Shown here: piece after piece, positions 45,401 to 60,400 of the stretch | Layout: each line of letters starts with the position of its first letter | How positions within the stretch are numbered: the first letter of the stretch is position 1 | From: Anoxybacter fermentans | GTDB taxonomy: Bacteria; Bacillota; Halanaerobiia; DY22613 | Assembly: GCF_003991135.1 (NCBI RefSeq) | Contig: NZ_CP016379.1 | Coordinates: forward strand, 992,001-1,056,000 | DNA length: 64,000 nt | Direction: 5' to 3' | Program-made: the position numbers and the translations under genes | Notes under the pieces: generated by a model | What the model saw: only the letters and a program-made list of their open reading frames with translations | What the model was told of the DNA's origin: nothing | The model's database searches: none

Positions 45401-48400
45401 GTTCTTTAAACATACCTACTGCGACTGCACCAATCATGAATAGAGGATCTGCTGTATTTGTAAATGCCAATAATCGTTCACCCTCGATTCTGCTACAGAG
45501 TTTTTTACGTCTCAACTGGCCTGTAATTTTTGCGCCGATTGGGTATCCGGAAGCAAGCCCCATGGCCATAGCAAAAGCACCTACACCAGGTACCCTGAAA
45601 ACGGGACGCATCAATGGTTCTAGCAGAGCTCCCATTGCATGAACCACACCCAGCCCCATTAGTAGTTCAGCTAATATAAAGAAAGGAAGTAAAGCCGGGA
45701 AAACAATCTCCCACCAGATTTTTAAACCTTCAACAGCAGCATCAAAGGCCTTTTCCGAATAAATTACCATGCAAATGGTAATAAGTACAGTGATTAATGC
45801 CAATGTTACCCATTGTCTTTGTTGCATCGTTAATTTCATGAACATTTTCCCCCTATCTTAAAATTCAGTGACTATAGTATAGATATTTTTAAAAGATTAT
45901 GATTATGCTTCAAAAAGACATAAAAGAAAAATATCTTTGTTAAAAATCCTTTACTTAATTTTATTGAACTATTTATAATTTTAGATGAAATTTGTTTTAC
46001 AAAAAATTATTAATAGATAAGGGATTTAATCGCATTCAGGTTTTAAGGGATAGAGTATCAGGAGAATATAATTATGGAAGAAAATATTTTAGAAAAAGCT
46101 TATATTTATATCAGAGTGAAATCTTATTATTTCATTTCCTTGGTTATGAAAAAGAATCTTCTTTGATAAGTTGATACCCATTTCATTCTGCCCATGCTCT
46201 AACGATTAAATAAGAGTAAAGAATTAGTCAAATTACCATATTAATGGGATTAAAGAAAGCGGAAGAAATTATTTTTCTAAAATAATAAGATTTTTTCTTG
46301 ATAGAAGGTAAGTTGGAAGATATAATTGGAAGAGAGATTGCGGGTGATCTGCATATTGGAAGAAGTAGAAATGATATAGATATCACTCTTTACTGCATGG
46401 CTTTAAGCGAAAGAGTTCTTCAATTAATGGAATGGATTTGTAACTTTGAAGTATTACTTCAGAGTTCCAGAGAAAATAACGATACTGTAATGCCGGACTA
46501 TACATACAATCAACGGGCTCAGCCAACTATTTTAAACTATTTTAGCTCACCATTTAATGGGATTGTCATTAATACTTATAAGGCAGTTTGAGATGTTGAT
46601 TATCTCTTAGTAGTTGCGGGTTCTTTCTATATATGGCTTTTAATCTTAGCAGGTTTATATCAGATCTTTTGGCTCTGGTCGATGCATTGAATAAGATAAA
46701 GTAATAGATGAAAACCGGAGTCTAAGTAATACATAAAATTGTGATTAGCAGTTATAAAAATCAATTAAAAAAACAAGACCCGCAGGACTATACCTACGGG
46801 TCTTGTTGATTATTTTTCTACAGCCTTGTTTAATTCTTTGACCAATTCATCAATATCATATCCATGAACATTTGCTGCCTGTTTAATGGACTCACCTGTA
46901 GCAGTTGGGCAACCTAAACAGTGCATTCCAAATTGCTGAAAAATGGGTATAGTTTCGGGATACTTCCTTAGAACTTCTGCAATGGTCATCTCTTTAGTAA
47001 TTTTCATCAGGATTCCTCCTTTTTAATTCCACATAATTGATCATCATCTTCCATATATTCATATTTAACAGTAGTTGGACGATATTGAAGATATTTATTG
47101 TCTACCAAATTAAAAACTTTTCTACGGAATTTTTCGATTCCTATTCTTTTAATCAAATTTCCCACTCGCTCAGTTATTTTTGCATTTTCCATATAAAATT
47201 TCATAATAGCTTCAAAGATAACTTCAACTTCTTCAGCAGTGCGGTTTTTGATCAAAGTCCAGGCTATCCGAGCGTCATGTGCCCCACTTCCTCCAACAAG
47301 AATATTATAACCATCGTCAGTTCCGATAATTCCAATATCTCGAATTGCTGGGGCAGTACAGGAAAGATGACAACCGCTAATAGATATTTTCATTTTAGCT
47401 GGAGTTTTTGTTCCACGCCATCTTGTATCCAGTTTTTTACCCAATTTAATTGTCTCCTGACGTGCTCTTTTACAAAAAGTATTTCCAGGGCAAAACCGTA
47501 CACCACGGCAGGTGAGACCGGTTATGGATTCGGGTTTCATGCCTAAATCTTTCCATGCTTGTTCCACTTTGTCAGCTTTAAGACCAATTAATGCAATTTG
47601 CTGACCTGAAGTAATTTTAACGGTAAGATTATATTTTTCAGCTACTTCAGCGATTTTTTTTAACTTTGATGCGTTCATCAATCCCCCTGGAATATATGGG
47701 GTAATAGCAAAGATTTCTGGATTAACCTGTTTATTTGCACCTAATGGAATTTTTTTCATTTTAATCACCAATCGTCTCCTCTGGTAAATGTTTATCAAGA
47801 TATCTGATAACGGGAGCCAACTTTACCAGTATCGGTGCACCTTTCAGCCAGACAATTTGGCGTAAAACTTCCAACACTTCCTCTCTGGTTGCACCATTTG
47901 CTACAGCTTTCTTTAACTCCAGCATAGTACGTGCTTTATGATCATCAAAGATTGCCGATGCAAGAGCGATTAAATATTTGTATTTTAAGGGAATTACCTT
48001 ATCCTGCCATATAAGATGATGATAGTCGGCAAGAAGCTGCTGTATATCAAGACCTAATTTTTCTGCAACTATTATTCCTGGAGGGGTAAATCCCATATCT
48101 TTTTCAAATTCTTTTCGCAAATTCCGTTCAGGTTTTTTGCTGTTGCTCATGTTCAGAACCTCCCTCATATTAATATACCCAAAAAAATTAATTAAAATAT
48201 ATTTTCAACTTTATTTTATCAATGAAAAAGGAGAGGTACATTGAGAAATATCACAGTTTGAATTAATTTTTATCACAATTTTAAAAACCAGGAATATGTT
48301 ACTTTTGAATAATCAGGTTCTTTAAAAGCTAATGATGATTTGTTTGAGCTGGCTGATTGTATGTTCCTGGTCTTTACAAATGCGACACTGGTGGATGAAA

Positions 48401-51400
48401 TATTTGTAACTAAACCTATTAAATTTGTCAAATTATTAATGTGCTAAGAAAATTATACTTTTGTTGATTATGAATAATGTTTCATCATCCTTAAAAATAC
48501 TTTTGTAATTTCCGCTACTACTGCTGGAATTAAGGAGAAGCTAAGAGTAAACAGCCATTGATTGGTATTAAACCTAATAGTTCCAAAAATAGGTCGGAAG
48601 AAAGGAACATACATTACCAGTAATATCAAAAAGAAGGAAAAAAGAGTACCGCCAACAACGTATTTGTTACTAAAGATTCCCAATCTAAAGATTGAGAGCT
48701 CTTCAGACCGGGCAGTATAAGATCGGAATAATTCGCTTACAATCAAAGTTACAAAGGCAAAGTTTCTGGCAATGTAAATATTATTGTTATAAATATTCAA
48801 TGCTACTTTAAAAACTCCTAATACTGCTGCAGCCATGGCTATACTCTGAACGATAATTTCCCACTGCATCCGTTTGTTAATGATTGACTCTTTTGGGTCA
48901 CGTGGCGGTTCTTTCATAATATTAGGCTCTGCAGGCTCCATTCCTAATGCCAGAGCCGGGAAAGCATCTGTAACCAGATTCAGCCAGAGAATTTGAATTG
49001 GCTCTAAAGGAATTGGCCAACCAATGAGCATGGCAAAAAAAATAATTAAGATTTCCGCTACATTACATGAGAGAAGGAAGAAGATAAATTTTCGAATATT
49101 GCTATAAATTACTCGCCCTTCTTCTACCGCAGCCACAATACTGGCAAAATTATCATCTGTCAAAATCATTTCTGCAGTCTCCTTAGCTACATCTGTACCG
49201 GTAATGCCCATAGCCACCCCGATATCTGCGCGTTTTAAAGCTGGAGCATCATTGACACCATCACCGGTCATAGCGACTATTTCACCGTTGGTTTTTAAAG
49301 CTTCAACTATCTTTACCTTATGTTGAGGTGATACACGTGCAAAAACACTTATATGTTTTACAGCTTTCGCTAATTCTTCATCACTTACTTTATCCAATTC
49401 TGAACCTGTCATAGCGGATGATTGGTTTTTTATGATACCCAACTCTTTGGCAATGGCAACAGCCGTATCTTTATAGTCTCCGGTAATCATTACCGGACGT
49501 ATTCCTGCAGATTTACAAATTTTGATAGCTCTAATTGCTTCAGGACGTGCCGGATCAATCATCCCCATTAACCCAACAAAGACTAAATCTTTTTCAAATT
49601 TATCTGGAGAAGGATCTTCTGGAATACTATCTATCTCTTTAAAGGCAAAAGCCAGTACTCTAAGAGATTTTTTAGCCATTTTTGAGTTGGCCTGCATAAT
49701 ATCTTTTTTATCATCCTCGGTGATCGGAGAGATAGTTCCATGCTTATAAATTTTTGTACATAGGGCCAGGGTTACATCAGGTGCTCCTTTTACAAAGGCG
49801 TAAAATTTATTCTTTTCAAAGTTTTTATGAAAGGTGGTCATACGTTTTCTTTCAGAATCAAAAGGAATTTCCTGAATCCGTGGATAACATTCATGCAATT
49901 GTTCTAATATTAGCCCACCTTTCATGGCAACAACTAATAGCGAACCCTCTGTCGGATCACCCAGTAACTTCCAGACATATTCATGATCTTTTTCCATTTT
50001 TGCATCATTATTTAAAGCACCAATCTTTAAAAGGAGTGACAGGTTAGGATCTTCTTTTGGATTAATTTTATCTTCATTAAAAAAAAACTCCCCTACTGGA
50101 GCATAGCCTTTACCTGTAACTGTGTAAGTTTTATGTCCAGTATAAAGTTCTACTACTGTCATTTCATTTTTTGTTAAAGTACCGGTTTTATCAGAACAAA
50201 TGGTGGTCACACTACCTAATGACTCTACTGCATGCAGCCGTTTTATAATAGCATGACGATGAATCATCCGCTTCATGCCCAAGGCCAATACGATTGTTAC
50301 AATGGCAGGTAATCCTTCTGGAATGGCTGCTACAGCTAAGCTGATGGAGGTCATAAACATGTAGAGTGCGGGTACTCTACGAATCAACCCCAGGATAAAA
50401 ACTATACCTACAATTACCAGAGCAATATATCCCAAAAATTTACCAAATTCAGCTAGTTTTTTCTGAAGAGGTGTTTCTTCTTCTTCATAAGATTCTAACA
50501 TCTCAGCAATTTGGCCAATTTCGGTTTGCATGCCGGTGTTGATAACAATCCCTTTTCCGCGCCCATATGTGACAACAGTACTCATAAATCCCAGATTGCT
50601 ACGGTCACTAATAGAAACTTCTCCATCCAGTATTTCATCAGAAGTTTTTTCAACCGGGACAGATTCACCGGTTAATGATGCTTCATCAATTTTTAAGTTA
50701 ACACTTTCAAATAAACGGACATCTGCTGGAACATAATCTCCTGTTTCAAGGATGACCAGATCTCCCGGTACCAGTTCTCGTGATGGGATTTCCAGGGTTT
50801 GTCCATCGCGAATTACTTTTGCTTTAGGCGCTGACATTTTTTTTAAAGCTTCAAGAGCCAGGTTAGCACGTCTTTCCTGGGAGACTCCCAAGACCGCGTT
50901 TAAGATTATAATAATTAAAATAGCGATTGCATCAGTAACCTCACCAATAAAAATAGAGATAATACTGGCTGCAATAAGAATCAAGACAAGAAAATCTTTG
51001 AACTGGTTTATAAACATCTCCCACAGAGTTGGCCCTTCTTTTTCGACGAGTTCATTATACCCATATTCTTCAAGTCTTTTTTGGACCAGCTCCTTTGATA
51101 GTCCTTTTTTTAAATCAGTATTTAACTTTTTTGCTACCTCAGTTGCTTCAAGCTGGTACCATTTCAACTCTTTTCAACCTCCTTTTTCTCCTGTCTTAAA
51201 ATATTATAACCAAATTATATAATAAAAAAGATTTTTAAAGCAGAAAATTAAAGGTAAGTAGATATCAATGTAAATTATGTTATAATTAATATAATTAGAG
51301 CTAAAACATCGTTAAAGAAATATATAAAGATGAGCTATAAACGCTGGCTGTATTAGATCTTCCTTTAATCATTTTAAATAACTTATTAAAAAAGGAGTGA

Positions 51401-54400
51401 TATATTATGAAGTTTTATGAAGATTTGAGTAGCTATTATGCAGATATTTTTCCATTAACTGAAGATAAAATTAATCTGATAGAAAAATATCTACCTAAGT
51501 ATAGTAAAATTCTGGATATCGGGTGTGGTACTGGAGAACTGGTTATCGCTCTAGCCAGACGTGGCTATGAAGCTTATGGAACGGATTTAAGTAAGGAGAT
51601 GATAGAAAAAGCTAAAGAGAATTCAAAAAAGGAAAATATTCCACCAAATTTTCAAATAGGAGATATGCGAAAACTTAAAGCATTATATCACCAACCTTTT
51701 GACGGAATGATTTGCTTTGGAAATACTATCGTTCACCTTAATACAGTACAGGAAATAAAGGAATTTTTACAACAGGTTTATGAACTTTTAAATCCAGGAG
51801 GAATTTTTATTTTTCAGATAGTTAACTATGACCGGATTCTGGACAAAGGAATAAAAGAACTTCCTCTGATAAAAAATGATAGGAAAGGTTTAAAATTATT
51901 TCGTTATTATGATTATGATAAGAAAAATAATTTGATTCACTTCAGAACACGGCTGGTTTTGAAGGACAAAAAAGAATTTAATCATGGCATTTGCCTATAT
52001 CCATTGCGTAAAAGTGAAATTAATAAAATAATGAATTCTATCGGGTTTACTAATATAGAATATTTTGGTAACTTTCGAGAAACAGATTTTGACCCGAAAA
52101 ATTCAGTAGCATTGGTTGGGGTAGCCCGAAAGGAGTAATATTTTTCGGGTTTTTTGTTATTACATCTGAAGTTTCTCCTATAATTTATTGTATATAGTAA
52201 TATATAGAAAAATAATAAATCAATTATAAATTGGAAAAAAATAAGATTATTCAATATTATTAGCAGGAGTTTTGGATTTAAGAGAGAATATATTAAATAA
52301 TAAAGATTATGTTATATGAGGGAATTTCTAATTAAATTATAAAACATCGCGAATTAATATATTATGTGTTTTTTAAGTATATCAATACAATATACTGGAA
52401 GTAGTTGAAAGTTTAATTAATAATGAAACTTTTCTAAATATTTAAATTTTTAATTAAGGACGAATAATCTAATTGAAATTATAAATCTAAGTAAAGAGGT
52501 GAGATCGATTGATTTCCTTGATGGAGAAGCGTTTTAATGAAGTAATTGAAGAAGGCTTAAATTTTTTTAAGCTTGGTAAATATGATGACTGTATTGAAAT
52601 ACTTTCAGAAGCTATCGCCTATGCCAGACTATTAAAAAAGGAAAATTATCTTCTTAAATTAATGATAAAACGTGCGGATAGCTATTATCATAAAGGTGAT
52701 TATAAACGTGCTTTAAAACATTGTAATCGATTAGCAAAATATATCGACCAGATGGATGAAAATGATCTAATTGATTTTTATGAGATTCGCGCTATTTCTC
52801 TGGCGCAAATTGGTAAATACGAAGATGCAATTGTAGAATATCAACATTTGATTAAGATTCCTAACAATAAAGCTCAATTTAAAGCCTTTGCAGGCCTGGG
52901 CCTTGTTTATTATCACCAGGCACGTTATCTCCATCAAGAAGATAAGTATAATACTGCACTTTTTTACTATGAAAAAGCATTAAAGCAAAAAGAGATCGAT
53001 AAAAGGGATATTTCTATGATTTTACATAACATAGGAATGGTGTACTATGAAAAAGGTTATTATCAAAAAGCTCTATTAAGATTTTTTGAAGTTTTACGAT
53101 TTCATATAAAAGAAACTTTACCATATACATATAATGAAATAGCAAAAGTTTATATTCGTCTAGGAAATTTAGATAAAGCCAGTGAATATATTGACAAAGC
53201 TTCCATTATTTTAGCAAATGTTGGATCAAAAAATCAGGCGGAATTTGCACGGAACTTTTTTGTTAAAGCTCTTTATTACAAGGTATTAAAAGAATATGAT
53301 ACTGCAATCTTTTTCTTTAAACTTGCTCTAAATGAATTGAAAGATAGAGAAATTATAGCCGAAATTGCTGATATTTATCATGAATTAGCCAATATTTATA
53401 AAGATGTTGATCCTGAACGATCAATAGATTATCTGGCAGAAGCCAGATCTTACTTTAAAATGCTCAAATAGAAAGGAGTGTAAATGGATGGGGTGAAGAG
53501 CGGTCCAATCTGGCCAAGATTAATTGACCTGTTGAATTGAGGACCAGAAGAGATCGCGGTTATAATTGCATTAAAGTATAATATTTTGACCTAACAATAA
53601 TTGAAATAAAAATTGATACTCAAAGGATCCAGATTTCTCTGGGTCCTTTTTCTTTTTTAAGTTGATTTTTTTTACAAAAGAAATTTAAAATTAAAGCTTG
53701 GTAATACCTTGTAATTTGCCCTAAAATCCTGTAAGATGATTATTAAAGGGATAGTGTTATGATAATATTAAAGGGTATGGCACGGTATTATGTTGAATAT
53801 AAATAAAATAAAAATGAAGAGGTGACCATTACTTTGGAAGAAGGAAGACCAAAAATAGGGTTAGCCTTAAGTTCCGGGGCAGTTCGTGGGCTAGCTCATC
53901 TTGGAGTTATTGAAGTATTTGAAAAAGAAGGAATTCCTATTGATATGATTGCCGGAACGAGTGCAGGAAGTCTGGTTGGTGGTTTGTATGCTCTGGGGCT
54001 GGAATTAAAATACTTAAAACAATTAGCACTAAATATTAGATGGGAACACATTACAGACATTACGATTCCACGGCGTGGTCTAGTAGCCGGAAATAAATTA
54101 TTGGAATTTTTGCGTTTTTTGACGCAGGATAAAACATTTGATCAATTAAAAATACCTTTTACTGCTGTAGCTACAGATATAGAGAGGGGTGAACGGGTTT
54201 TGATTAATTCTGGTTCTGTAGCTGAAGCTATCAGGGCCAGTACATCTATTCCTGGAATATATGTACCTTTTAAAAAGGATGGTCGTCTTTTAGTAGACGG
54301 TGCTATTACTGATAGGATCCCTATTGGTGTCGTTAAAGATATGGGAGCAGATGTTGTTATTGCTGTAGATGTAGGTTTTAATATTGGTTATTCAAAATTA

Positions 54401-57400
54401 AGTAATATTTTTGAAATTTTAATTCAATCCAGTGATATAATGTTGAGGGAAATTAGTCGAGAACGTTGGACAGATGCAGATATTCTTATTCAACCCGCAG
54501 TTAATCACCTTCCAGCAATGGATTTGAATTATGCAGAAGAGATTATTCAGGCAGGAATTGATGCAGCACGAAATATGCTTCCTGAAATAAAGAAAATGAC
54601 AGGAGTGGATTAGGGTGAGTTTCGGGACTGAAAAAAAATTAAACACAATTACTATTATTCTGGTACTGGTACTGATTTTTATTGTACTATCCAATTTCAT
54701 AAAGGTAAATTATTTTATTACAGCTCCCGGTTTGGCTTTACCACTTGATAAGATTATTACTGTCGAAAAAGGAAAAAAAGATGCAAAAGGGGCCTTTTAT
54801 CTAACAGCTGTTACTTCAAAACAGGCCAGTCTTTTCAATTATATTTACATAACTTTGGTCAAACCAAAAGGAATAGAATTGACTCCTAAAGAGTTAACTT
54901 TACCACCAGAAATGGATATGGAACAGTATATTAAGATTATGGAAGATATGATGGTAGAGAGTCAAATGTTTGCAAAAGTAGTCGCTTTGCGTAAAATGGG
55001 CTATGAGACAGATATTCGCGGTCATGGAGCTGAAGTTGTTGAGATTATGGAAAATAGTAATGCCAGGGAAATTTTAGAAAAGGGAGATATTATCGTGGCT
55101 ATTGATGGTGAACCTGTTAGTCTAGCGTCAGAAGCAGTCCAGTTGATTCAAAGGCATGAAATTGGAGATATAGTTAAGTTGCAGGTAAAACGAAATGAAG
55201 AGCTTTTAAATTTTGAGGTTAAAACGATAGAATTGAAAGAAAATCCGGGCAAAGCTTCAGTCGGAATATATATAATGACTCATAATCGGGAATACTCATT
55301 TCCATTGGATATAGACATCTCTACTGAAAATATTATTGGCCCTTCAGCTGGAACAATGTTTGCTTTAGAAATAATAAACCAGCTCCATCCTGAAGATATA
55401 ACCAAGGGTTATAAAATTGCGGGAACTGGTACCATAGATCTGGAAGGTCGTGTTGGTACTATTAGTGGTGTAGTACAGAAAGTTATGGCTGCTGAAGCTA
55501 GAGGAGTAGATTATTTTTTTGTACCACTTGGGAATTATGAGGAAGCTAAAGCAGCCGCAACCAGTGTGAAAGTTGTTAAGGTTGAAACTATTGACGATGC
55601 CCTTAACTTTCTTAAAAAGCTTACAGAACAATAAAAGAATGGTTAAAAAGTCGCTAGGAATTAAATGCGAAAAATTCTAAAGCGGCTTATTTCTTTGCAA
55701 TACATACAAAGAGCTTGATCAATTCAAACTCTGTAAGGAAATGAGGTGATAATAATTTTAAAACAGATTACAGAAAAACTATTTTATTTTGATTTTCCAG
55801 GTAAGGTTATACTTTATATCAATTCTGATCGGGGAATTTTAATTGATGCAGGAATCGATGATCGTATTGGAAGAATGATTTATAAAGAACTTGAAAATAT
55901 AGGAGTAGTTCCAGAAGTGTTGATCATAACCCATGCCCATGCTGACCATTTTGGAGGGGCAGCACAATTAAAAAAATATTATCCTGAAATTAAGATCATG
56001 GCTTCATCACTGACCAGGTCCGTGGTAGAGAATCCCGAATATGAACCTTTTTATCTTTATGGGGCTGAACCTCTTTCAGATTTAAAAAATAAGTTTCTTT
56101 TAGGTAAAGCAATTCAGGTAGATCAATTAATAACCCCGGGAGAAGATTTATGTTTTTTTGGAGAAAAGTGGCAGGTATTAGATTTACAGGGACATACACC
56201 AGGACAGATTGGGCTAATTGCTCCAGATAAGATCATTCTCACCGCTGATACCTTCTTCCCTGAAGAAGTTATAGAAAAATATCGACTGTTATATCATTTT
56301 AGTCTTGAAGGAGCTTTAAAGTCACTTAAACAGCTTAAAAAATTAGCAATGGAGGGGGAGTATCAAAATTTCATTCCAGGACATGGGAAGCCCTATGCAA
56401 AGCCGCAAAATGTAATTCAGAAGAATTTGCAGGCTATTCATGAAACAGTAGAGATTATTCAGGAAATAATAAAAAAGCCACATACCCGGGAAGAGGTAGT
56501 GGCACATATTATCGAAAGATATAAGATTAATGAGACAGTCTCACAATATTTTTTGACTTTTTCAGCAGTTTCCGCTTATTTAAGTTATCTTGAATCTGAA
56601 GAAATGTTGAATATAGAGGTCAGGGATGGTCAATTAATATTTATTTCCAGATGATAATCTTTTCCAGTAAATCTCTATTGCTTCTACGATAAACTGGATT
56701 GGGCATAGCGAGAGAATAGAGGTTTGTAGTTAATATTTCTAATTCCAGCATTCGGTTTATCGGTTCAGGTGTTTCTGGGCGATTATAATAACTGGCTACT
56801 CTTGTAATGATTGGTAATCGAGCTAAGTTTTTCATTTTGGCTAGAATATGCTGGCCCCTTGGGGTAAAACCCAATACCCGGATATATTGGGGACCACCCA
56901 ATTGATCAAAATACTCACATTCTAAACTGGTCAAGTTTAGTAAGAAGTGAAAAAGGATGCGTTGAATCCGGGTCCAGGTGTAACGTTTAGTTTTAATCCG
57001 TTCAATAAGATCGTGAATCGAGGTTGCCTGTTCTGCAGCTTCTTTTATTCTATTCTCCAATCCACCTCGAACATCAAAAAGATTTGCGATCTCTTCAGTT
57101 TTTGCTCGTCGTAAAAGGGTTAGAATTTGTAGTGAAAAATCATCAATAAAGATGGGGCCTTTTCCTTTTGAGAAGGCAGATCGTAAAATATTACAGCTGC
57201 TTTCTGGCATTGTTTTAAGAATTTCTTTATCTAAAAGTTCATCACCATTCCTCCACTTTTCCGATAAAATCTTACGAATTGCGGTGGCGCTGGCAATTTC
57301 TCCTTCAATTTTTTTATCATGGTATCCAGCACCCTTTCGGGGAATAGTAATAGGGATTAGTTTGCTTTCCAGACGATGAATGGCCTTTAAATATTCCAGC

Positions 57401-60400
57401 CCCAAAATATTATTGGGATTAGAAGTTAAAAATTTAACTTCATTTTGATCTAAAGAAATTTCGGTATCTGTTTGTTTAAAATAATCAATCAAAGCCCGGG
57501 TACGGGCATCAGGATAAGAAAGCCCTTTAGATAAATGATTGCCAAGTAATCTGGTAAATTCTTCAGGTTCATTAGCCAGAATTCTGGCAATCTGATTTAA
57601 TTTATTTAAATTTCCAGCTTCCGAACCAAAAGATATATAATCCACAACCCCGGTAGCATTCAATAACGATACAGCACCATATGCAAAAAATTCAGCACTC
57701 CTTAAAGCATAAGGCATAGGTAATTCGATAACCAAATCAGCCCCACCGGCTAAGGCCATTTTAGTTCGTTCCCATTTATCCACTAAGGCTGGCTCTCCGC
57801 GCTGTAAAAAATTACTGCTTAGCACACATACAACACCATCTGCCTGTATCAGAGTTTTTGATTCTTTTAAATGATATTGATGTCCGTTGTGAAAAGGATT
57901 ATATTCAGCAATTATGCCAAGAATCTTCATTTTCCAACCTCCTTGTGGGATTGTTCACCTATAAAATTTTCTATCTGAGATTTTTTTATCCTTTTTTTCA
58001 TGAAAAGAATAAATATTTTGAAGAGGTAGAATATATAAAATAAAGAAAACTATCGGTTTAAGGCAGGGATTTTCCGCCAAATGTAGTAATGGTATTAGTG
58101 GACATTAACACGGGGGAGGTTTAATTGATGCAGTTGATGGAAAAGATTAAAAATGCTGCAAAATCAAACGTTCAACGAATCGTGTTACCTGAAGGAAACG
58201 AAGCACGAATTGTCAAAGCAGCTGAACAAATTACCAAGGAAGGACTGGCAAAAATTACTCTGTTGGGCAAAAAGGAAGAAATTGAGCAGGTTGCCCGTGA
58301 TACAGGAGTAGATCTCTCTGAAGTAGAAATCATTGATCCAGAAAGATCAAGTAAACTTGAAGCTTATGGTCAGAAATATTATGAACTTAGAAAGCATAAA
58401 GGAATAACAAAAGAGCAGGCAGTAGAACAGATGAAGGATGTTCTTTATTATTCTGCAATGATGGTCAAAATGGGGGATGCAGATGGATCTGTAGCAGGTG
58501 CAATTAATACAACTGGAGATGTACTACGTCCAGCTTTTCAGATCATTAAAACAGCACCTGGGATCTCTGTGGTATCAGGGGCTTTTTTCATGGTCTTAAA
58601 ACATGAACTGATGCCCGAAGGATTAATGGTATTTGCTGATTGTGCAGTTAATCCAAACCCAGACGCTCGCCAGTTGGCTGAAATTGCTGTTAGTTCAGCA
58701 AGAACTGCCAAAGCTCTGGCCAATATTGAACCTCGTGTGGCTTTACTTTCTTTTTCCACTAAAGGTAGTGCTTCTCATGAGTTGGTTGAAAAAGTTCAGG
58801 AAGCTACCCGGATTGCTAAAGAGATGGCCCCAGAGTTTCAGATTGATGGAGAATTGCAAGCAGATGCAGCTATCGTTCCGGAGATTGGAAAAAGGAAAGC
58901 ACCTGAGAGTGCTATTGCTGGACAGGCTAATGTATTGGTTTTCCCTGATTTACAGGCTGGAAATATTGGTTATAAACTGGTACAACGGCTTGCTAAAGCT
59001 GACGCCATAGGGCCAATACTACAAGGAATGGCAAAACCGGTTAACGATCTGTCCAGAGGTTGTAGTGTAGATGATGTGGTTAATCTGACAGCTATTACAG
59101 CTGTACAGGCTCAAAATCAGTAATTAATGAAAAGTGAAAGGAGAGGTTAATCATGAAAGTTTTAGTTTTAAACTGTGGTAGTTCATCTTTAAAATATCAA
59201 TTATTTAACATGGAGGATGAGACTGTTTTAGCGAAAGGTCTGGTTCAACGGATTGGTATTGATAATTCTTATCTTGAGCATAAGCCAGGAGATAAGCCCA
59301 AAGTTAAAATTGAAGCTGAAATTCCCGATCACCATAAAGCAATTCAGATGGTCATTGATGCCCTCTTACATGATGAGCATGGTGTAATAAAAGATATGTC
59401 AGAAATTAATGCTGTAGGTCATCGTGTAGTTCATGGTGGGGAAGCTTTTGCAGATTCAGTACTTATAAATGAAGAAGTAATGCGAGCACTGGAAGCTAAT
59501 ATAGAGTTAGCACCACTTCACAATCCACCAAACATTGCCGGAATTAAAGTTTGTGAAAAATTGATGCCAGGTGTTCCACAGGTTGGCGTATTTGATACTG
59601 CTTTCCATCAAACTATGAAACCACATGCATATCTGTATGGCATTCCTTATGAATATTATGAGAAGTATGGTATTCGTCGATACGGTTTCCATGGAACTTC
59701 TCACCGTTATGTATCAAAACGGGTATGTGAACTGATGGGCATTCCTTATGAAAAAGCCAAGATCATTACTTGCCATCTTGGTAATGGAGCTAGTGTTACA
59801 GCAATTGATGGTGGAAAATCTGTGGATACCAGTATGGGCTTTACACCACTGGAAGGACTTTTGATGGGTACTCGTTCCGGTGATTTAGATCCAGCAATTA
59901 TTCCTTTTCTGATGAATAAAGAAAATATGACTCCTGCAGATATTGATAATCTTTTAAACAAGAAGAGTGGCCTTTTAGGTGTATCCGGAATCAGTAATGA
60001 TTCCCGTGATGTAGAAGAGGCAGCTAGCAATGGTAATGAAAGGGCACAAAGGGCTCTAGAGATTTTCAACTATCGGGTCAAGAAATATATCGGTGCATAT
60101 GCTGCAGCTATGGGCGGTCTGGATGCTATTGTTTTCACTGCTGGTATTGGAGAAAACTCCATAAGTACTCGTGCAGGTATACTGGAAGGTCTGGAATTTT
60201 TGGGATGCAAACTGGATCCTGAAAGAAATAATGTTCGGGGTAAAGAGGCATTAATCTCTACTGACGACTCTAAAGTTAAGGTATATGTTATTCCTACTAA
60301 TGAAGAACTTGTTATTGCCCGGGATACAAAAGAGATTGTTGAAAAACTCTAATTACTTAATTCCCTTCCTCAAAAAATCTTGACAAATTACTAATGACTT